A DNA stretch of 30,302 bases from Prevotella sp. CAG:485 (GTDB lineage: Bacteria; Bacteroidota; Bacteroidia; Bacteroidales; Muribaculaceae). The notes beneath the pieces were generated by a model, which ran no database searches, was not told where the DNA came from, and saw only the letters and a program-made list of their open reading frames with translations. The stretch covers positions 1 through 30,302 of the forward strand of contig FR897811.1 of NCBI GenBank assembly GCA_000437495.1, given 5' to 3'. Position numbers and translations under genes: made by a program. This document shows positions 25,886 to 30,302 of this stretch, one piece after another (the stretch's first letter is position 1; every line of letters begins with the position of its first letter).

Positions 25886-27568
25886 TCAGCCCCGCGATTC
25901 CGTCCCGGAGCGTCGCTCTTTGGCCAGCGCAAGGTACTCCGACGGTGTCATTCCGGTATGCCGCTTGAAGGCTCGCACAAAGCCTCCTCGCGACCGAAAA
26001 CCAATGTCCAGACCTATGGCCTCAATAGTGAAGTTATCATATACCGCTGAGTCGCTGATGCGTCTTGCCACCTCCCGGATACGTGCCTCAGTGAGTACCG
26101 CTGTGAATGTGTTGCCATAGCTCTCGTTAATCACCTGCGAAACGTTTCTGGCGGAGTCGGCACAGATTTCGGCAATAGTAGCCACGGTACAGTCGGGATT
26201 GGATATCACATCTGAATCGTCAAGAGCCTTGCGCACACGCTTCAGCAATTCGGCCTTGTCAATGTCATCCAGTGTCGATGACCCGTATTTGGGTCGGGAC
26301 TCCGTTATTGACGTCTCCTTCCGTACCGCTCCCGTGGCCGGTGTTTGTTGACTCTCTGCTTCCAGGTTGCTGTTATGTTCGGTCAAGGCGAGGTAATTGT
26401 CGTAAAGACGTTCATTCTTGGCACGCAGCATACGGTTTTTTCTTCGCAAACGCAGTAGCAGGAAAATTACGACGGATACCACGATGAGGATAGCCACCAA
26501 AGCCAGATTGCGCATCAACAGTCTGTATCTCACCTCGGCCATCTCGGCGTCTGCATTGTTGAGCCGATACATCAGATACTCGTCGTGTATGCCGCTTAGC
26601 TGACATTGCATCATCAGAGAGTCACGAGTCTCAAAATAGAGCGAGCGGTAGCGGTCGGCCATCAGAGAGTCGCCGCGCTCACGGTGATATTCGGCAAGCA
26701 TTTGGTAGGCATACAGCGACTCGCTGATGAGGTTGGCTCTTTGTGCCTTGTCAAGGAGCATTGAGGAGTGTACGCCCAAAGAATCGTTGTTGCCGCCGGC
26801 CTCGTCAATGCGTGTCAGCAGCAAATAGGAATGAGCCAATACATCGTCAGGCATCTTCAGCGATGCCATATATCGGCTGAGTTCCCAGCCATGCCGGTTC
26901 GCACCGTGCCAGTCATGCCGGTCGGCAGCCGTCATCATACGCTGAGTAATCTGCGCCTCCTTATACTCGTGCATGTTGGTGTTGGCCGGAATATACTTGA
27001 AACTGTCAACTAAAGAGCGGTTGTATTCCGTCATCCATGGCTCAAAACCGAAATTGGCACTGTTGCTGAAAGCAAGGCTGGCCGTTGACCAGTCTTTCTC
27101 TGCCACAGCTTTATGAAAGGCAATATGGTAATAATTCAGCGAACGAGTCATATTGTCGCGTGTGGGCAGACAACGCGAGTAAATATAGTTGATATGCCCG
27201 AGGCTGTTAAGCAGGGCGGCACTCATGTCGCTGCCACTGTATTCGCTGGCGCTGATGAGATTGCGCAAAGCCTGAGGATAATTGTGCCGGAAAGCCATGT
27301 CTATGAGAGCCATACTGTTGTAGGCTTCCACAAGCCTGTCGCGCGTCGCTTTGTCAATACGTCCTTTCGGTTTGTATCCGCGTGTAAACTGCAGGTAGCT
27401 CTGATATGTCTTGTCAATGTCTTTGCGCTTCATAAACTGCTCAAGGGTTTTGTCCGAATTCGGATTGTTGTCATGAGCAGACGAGGAGGCAACAGTGGTT
27501 TCTGCCGTTGCAAAAATATGGTTAAGCAGAAGCACCAGAGACATCAATATAATTTTAACTAACTTCAT
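25886..27568 (-). CDS. Membrane-anchored TPR/AraC-type transcriptional regulator 2
   Basis: 560 residues with the same plan as the regulator at 14565-16232. The N-terminal signal-like segment is MKLVKIILMSLVLLLNHIF. A helical TPR-like sensor runs to about 340. A transmembrane helix NLALVAILIVVSVVIFLLLRL lies near 351-371 with a basic flank, then a coiled-coil and Ser/Thr-rich linker, then an AraC-type HTH domain near 441-555 (TVATIAEICADSARNVSQVIN and DIGFRSRGGFVRAFKRHTG). Predicted to sense a periplasmic cue and regulate DNA directly; the likely target is copy C, 140 bases downstream. The ATG at 27568 gives the signal-like N-terminus. A TAACTTTG -7 box lies 129 bases upstream. Confidence 0.86.
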   Translation of the reverse strand: MKLVKIILMSLVLLLNHIFATAETTVASSSAHDNNPNSDKTLEQFMKRKDIDKTYQSYLQFTRGYKPKGRIDKATRDRLVEAYNSMALIDMAFRHNYPQALRNLISASEYSGSDMSAALLNSLGHINYIYSRCLPTRDNMTRSLNYYHIAFHKAVAEKDWSTASLAFSNSANFGFEPWMTEYNRSLVDSFKYIPANTNMHEYKEAQITQRMMTAADRHDWHGANRHGWELSRYMASLKMPDDVLAHSYLLLTRIDEAGGNNDSLGVHSSMLLDKAQRANLISESLYAYQMLAEYHRERGDSLMADRYRSLYFETRDSLMMQCQLSGIHDEYLMYRLNNADAEMAEVRYRLLMRNLALVAILIVVSVVIFLLLRLRRKNRMLRAKNERLYDNYLALTEHNSNLEAESQQTPATGAVRKETSITESRPKYGSSTLDDIDKAELLKRVRKALDDSDVISNPDCTVATIAEICADSARNVSQVINESYGNTFTAVLTEARIREVARRISDSAVYDNFTIEAIGLDIGFRSRGGFVRAFKRHTGMTPSEYLALAKERRSGTESRG

Positions 27569-27697
27569 AATTACGCATCCTTTATGGTAATTTTATGCCA
27601 TAATGCTCTTTATTTTCAGATATACTGTGATAAGAATCGTCTGGTAGGAAAAAGAGAATTCTTTACCAAATGCCGCATTCTTGATTTTTTTCATCTG

Positions 27698-27705
27698 CAA
27701 AGTTA
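27698..27705 (-). promoter_or_regulatory. -7 box upstream of regulator 2
   Basis: TAACTTTG on the minus strand, immediately after the stop of the membrane protein gene at 27714. The leader to the ATG at 27568 would be about 120 nt. No clear -33 box. Confidence 0.55.
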
Positions 27706-27713
27706 GTCAAAAA

Positions 27714-28897
27714 TCAGCTATTAAAGCCGTATAACCCCCAAAAAGGACCAAACGATGCAATAAAATTCAATCTGTGGCAACCGCCTGTTTTTTTGTGCAG
27801 GGTCTGTGGAGCATAATTTGCATGAACCGGGCTTCCGTAGGCCGAGTAGGGTGGCGTATGGTTATATGGTCTGGGTTTGACCACCGGCATCCCTATGCAG
27901 CCCATATCAATTTGCAGAGGATATAAGCAGCCGTCGAGCGCATTATCGTAGCTGAAGTCATCGGTGTTGCAAATGATTTTTCTGCCCGATTCAGTACAAA
28001 GTGTGAATTGGAATTTGTTCGGGATTCCTCGGTAGGGGTTCTTAAAGGCTTTCTTATCGTGGATTTCCACATATTCAATGTGGCTGTCTGTAATACGCAG
28101 GTAGTTGACGCTCAGTATGACGGCCAACGCAAGCGCTAACAATGACGTGATGATGACGATATATGCTGTGTCGGTGTGGGGATTGTAATTGAACATTGCC
28201 ATGGCGATTATCATTATGCCTATGGCGATTAAGCCTTTCCACTTTGTGAACACAAGATTATATTGCGAGTAAGCGGCAATGGCGGCAATCCAGAAGAGGC
28301 TGAGGGCCATGCAGAGCCAGCCTAAGCGTGTGGTGAAGGACATAACATCGCTGTCTACCTCCAGACCGAAGAGGCCGCGTTGCTCATGCAGGGTAATGGT
28401 GTCGGGATAAGATTCTGTATAGTACTCGTCGCTTGATACACCCATGCTCTGGGTTCTGCCGTTGTCGGCTAAATATGCAACGTGGTGGTCGATAGTTGAT
28501 TCTCCAGTGTTTGAGTGGTCGATGATGGTGAATTTTTCTTTGAACCGGGCCGGATAGCTTCGGTGCGAGGAATTGTCAGCAAAGGTGAGGTTGAGAAGCA
28601 GCGGAAAGCTCATCAGCACCATCACCCCCGTAATTACATATTTCACAATCAGCGGCACTTTGTCTATCCAAAGAAGCACTAAAAAAAGATACAGACCACC
28701 AAAGTCCATAAGAAGAAATGGCCTGCCATGTTCACAAGGGTATGGAGGCAGCAGCAAGCAATGATAATTGTGGCGGCAATTACCAGGTACTTGCAAAATG
28801 TGACGTTGGAGTCGGGTATTTTGAATTGTAGCAGTGGGGGGATGAAATTTCCTTCTGCTTTGGCCTGATAGTGTTGATTTCCCGAGTTATTTTCCAT
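27714..28897 (-). pseudogene. Polytopic membrane protein interrupted at a T7 tract
   Basis: Two overlapping frames encode one protein. The first, from the ATG at 28897 (MENNSGNQHYQAKAEGNF...), runs through a hydrophobic segment to ...WTLVVCIFF and stops at a TAG formed after seven T's (28681-28687, minus strand). One more T would read ATC-TTT-TTT-TTA-GTG and join ...CIFF directly to LVLLWIDKVPLIVKYVITG in the second frame, which runs to 27714. Repaired length is about 394 residues with some six membrane helices, followed by a soluble C-terminal region of about 120 residues (RITDSHIEYVEIHDKKAFKNPYRG). I do not recognise the family; no enzyme motif is seen. It could be a true pseudogene, a slippage-expressed gene, or a homopolymer sequencing error. 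Confidence 0.75.
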
Positions 28898-28923
28898 AAG
28901 GGTATGACAGTGGCTTAACGTAT

Positions 28924-28963
28924 GGCGCACGAACCGGGCAAATCTGCCTTCGGCCCGTGCGCC
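28924..28963. other. GC-rich hairpin between the small lipoprotein and membrane protein genes
   Basis: GGCGCAC (28924-28930) and GTGCGCC (28957-28963) form a perfect 7-bp stem, with GGGC/GCCC pairing possible inside it. It lies 57 bases past the end of the lipoprotein gene. Neither exit is U-rich, so it is at best a weak terminator or processing hairpin. Confidence 0.4.
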
Positions 28964-29019
28964 TGTTTGTGGCTTCAGAAAAATGCTGACGCTTTTTTAC
29001 GCCTGCAGATTTCGGTTAT

Positions 29020-29502
29020 TTATTTGAATTTCTCGAAGTCGGCCGGAGTGGCTTTGAGAATGATGCGGTCGCCGGCGGGGCCTACGATGATGAAATTCAC
29101 GTTGGTATTGGCCGAGATAATCAGGTCGTTGAATTCAGCTGCGCTCTGGCAGAAGGAGGTCATGAAGATTTTTTTGGCTTCCGTTTTATTCTCGTTGAAG
29201 GCCTGAATGGCGCTTGCGTCATCTACTTTGAAAGTGATGGCGAAGAGGTTGTCGCTTTCGTCGTACGATACTTCCAGCAGCGAAACGCCGTCGCCCATAT
29301 CTTCGGGGCATGATTCGTTCATCAGCTCTGCCACCTGCTGAAGCTGTTCCATTGCTTCGGAATCACCGGGGGTGCTTGTAATCTCTTTTTTGTCTTTTGA
29401 ATCTTCGCTCTTTTCGCTTTTGGCGCTATTGTTGCCGCACGAGGGGAGTGCCACAACAGCTATCAGAGCCATGATTACTGCAAAGAGGCTTTTCTTTACC
29501 AT
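29020..29502 (-). CDS. Small lipoprotein of unknown function
   Basis: 160 residues. Signal peptide II MVKKSLFAVIMALIAV... with lipobox ALPSC (Cys22), then a charged Ser/Lys/Glu/Asp linker to about residue 50. A compact alpha/beta domain of about 110 residues follows (starting EQLQQVAELMNESCPEDM and ending in LKATPADFEKF). Two cysteines in the domain (in NESCPED and TSFCQSA) could pair. I do not recognise the family. It lies 155 bases downstream of rpsA, beyond a terminator, so probably has its own promoter, although no TAnnTTTG box is visible there. Confidence 0.8.
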   Translation of the reverse strand: MVKKSLFAVIMALIAVVALPSCGNNSAKSEKSEDSKDKKEITSTPGDSEAMEQLQQVAELMNESCPEDMGDGVSLLEVSYDESDNLFAITFKVDDASAIQAFNENKTEAKKIFMTSFCQSAAEFNDLIISANTNVNFIIVGPAGDRIILKATPADFEKFK

Positions 29503-29566
29503 GTTGTTGAATATTTAGTTAGTTCTTGGTTATCGTTTACCGACTGAATAGGGTCTTATAAAAACA

Positions 29567-29607
29567 ACAGAGGCCGGGGCGTTTTGTCGGACGTTCCCGA
29601 CCTCTGT
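29567..29607 (-). terminator. Intrinsic terminator of rpsA
   Basis: On the minus strand ACAGAGG-U-CGGG pairs with CCCG-G-CCUCUGU (7 + wobble + 4 pairs) across a 17-nt loop, then TTGTTTTTAT. It starts 51 bases past the S1 stop. The wobble becomes a C/A mismatch on the plus strand. Confidence 0.8.
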
Positions 29608-29657
29608 ATTGGGAGGAATTCAAGCCCGGAGGCTTAAATTATTTCTGCAGACGATTC

Positions 29658-30302
29658 TTACTTGCCTTCGTTCTTCAGCTGCTCTTTGAGAGCCTGCAGA
29701 GCGTCGAGGTCGCCAAGAGTAGTCTTCTCCATCGGAGCCAGCTGCGGAGCTTCTTCACGCTCTTCCTTCTCGCCGCGACGGAAAGTGCGACGACTGCTGC
29801 CTGCGCGTTCGGCGCGTTTCTCGGCGCGCTGAGCGTCTTCGGCTATGCGGCTGTGGCTCAGGATGATGCGCTTGCTGCCCTTGTTGAACTCTATTACCTT
29901 GAACGGCAGTTTCTCGTCGAGTTTGGCCTGGGTGCCGTCTTCTTTTACCAGATGTTTGGGAGTGGCAAAGCCTTCTACGCCATATTCCAGCGAGATGACT
30001 GCGCCCTTGTCCATAACCTCCGTAACTGTGCCTTCGTGAATTGAACCAACGGTGAAGATGGTCTCGAATACGTCCCAGGGGTTCTCTTCAAGCTGCTTGT
30101 GGCCAAGGCTCAGACGACGGTTCTCTTTGTCGATTTCCAGAACCTGAACCTCGATGTCGCTGCCGATTGAGGTAAATTCGCTGGGGTGTTTGATTTTCTT
30201 GGTCCAGCTCAGGTCGCTGATGTGAATCAGGCCGTCTACGCCCTCTTCGGTCTCCACAAAGACGCCGAAGTTGGTGAAGTTACGCACTTTGGCGGTGTGG
30301 CG
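29658..30302 (-). CDS. rpsA: 30S ribosomal protein S1, C-terminal part (runs off the right edge)
   Basis: 214 codons of the 3' end are present; the coding frame is open to the window edge (RHTAKVRNFTNFGVFVE...), so the true start is outside. Two complete S1 RNA-binding repeats are visible: one from about residue 5 to 78 (NFGVFVETEEGVDGLIHISD... RLSLGHKQL) and one from about 90 to 165 (EGTVTEVMDKGAVISLEYG... RIILSHSRI). A charged Arg/Glu-rich tail ends in LGDLDALQALKEQLKNEGK, as in Bacteroidetes S1. S1 brings mRNA to the 30S subunit; in Bacteroidetes, where Shine-Dalgarno sequences are weak, it is thought to matter in start selection. Confidence 0.95.
   Translation of the reverse strand, partial: RHTAKVRNFTNFGVFVETEEGVDGLIHISDLSWTKKIKHPSEFTSIGSDIEVQVLEIDKENRRLSLGHKQLEENPWDVFETIFTVGSIHEGTVTEVMDKGAVISLEYGVEGFATPKHLVKEDGTQAKLDEKLPFKVIEFNKGSKRIILSHSRIAEDAQRAEKRAERAGSSRRTFRRGEKEEREEAPQLAPMEKTTLGDLDALQALKEQLKNEGK

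Noticed and set aside
14565..27568. Recent inverted duplication with long identical repeats
   Set aside because: The paired genes share architecture but differ strongly in sequence and codon use, and I see no long identical inverted stretch. The duplication, if real, is old.

Overview
The window looks like chromosomal DNA of a gut-type Bacteroidales bacterium, most likely Muribaculaceae-like (family-level placement is inference). Supporting signs are several Bacteroidetes-type promoters (-7 box TAnnTTTG, twice with a TTTG -33 box 19-20 nt away), weak Shine-Dalgarno sequences, many lipoproteins, TPR/membrane/AraC-type one-protein regulators, T9SS-like C-terminal domains, and a Bacteroidetes-style ribosomal protein S1. 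There are no tRNAs, rRNAs, IS elements, phage genes or CRISPR arrays. No gene-free stretch exceeds 300 bases.

Layout. 1-5.8 kb: elongation factor P (efp, -), a giant secreted FN3/choice-of-anchor-J protein (+, copy A), and a small AT-rich unknown gene just behind it. 5.9-8.4 kb: a secreted type I pullulanase and a small acidic lipoprotein (both -). 8.4-12.3 kb: a minus-strand operon of two PepD-type M20C dipeptidases flanking a lipoprotein with an N-acetylmuramidase (DUF3380-type) domain. It is driven by a clear Bacteroidetes promoter, and the first two genes are coupled by an ATGA overlap. 12.4-14.4 kb: a Skp/OmpH-like lipoprotein and a PLP-dependent aminotransferase (+), closed by a strong terminator.

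14.5-27.6 kb is the most distinctive part. Two modules face each other tail to tail. Each has a membrane-anchored TPR-TM-AraC regulator followed by a gene of about 4.5 kb for a secreted protein built like copy A. The left module (+) is regulator 1 then copy B; the right module (-) is regulator 2 then copy C. About 160 bp with two hairpin terminators lies between them. Copies A, B and C share domain order and have their anchor-J motifs at nearly the same residue numbers, but differ clearly in sequence, so the family is old. Copy B is broken by an in-frame TAG and by a one-base deletion, and its regulator looks intact.

27.7-30.3 kb: a polytopic membrane protein interrupted by a frameshift at a T7 tract, a small lipoprotein, and the C-terminal part of ribosomal protein S1 (rpsA, running off the right edge), all on the minus strand.

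Working picture: housekeeping translation genes at both ends enclose an envelope-directed region covering glycan breakdown, peptidoglycan turnover coupled to dipeptide hydrolysis, outer-membrane chaperoning, and a three-member family of large surface or secreted proteins, two of which have dedicated transmembrane regulators.
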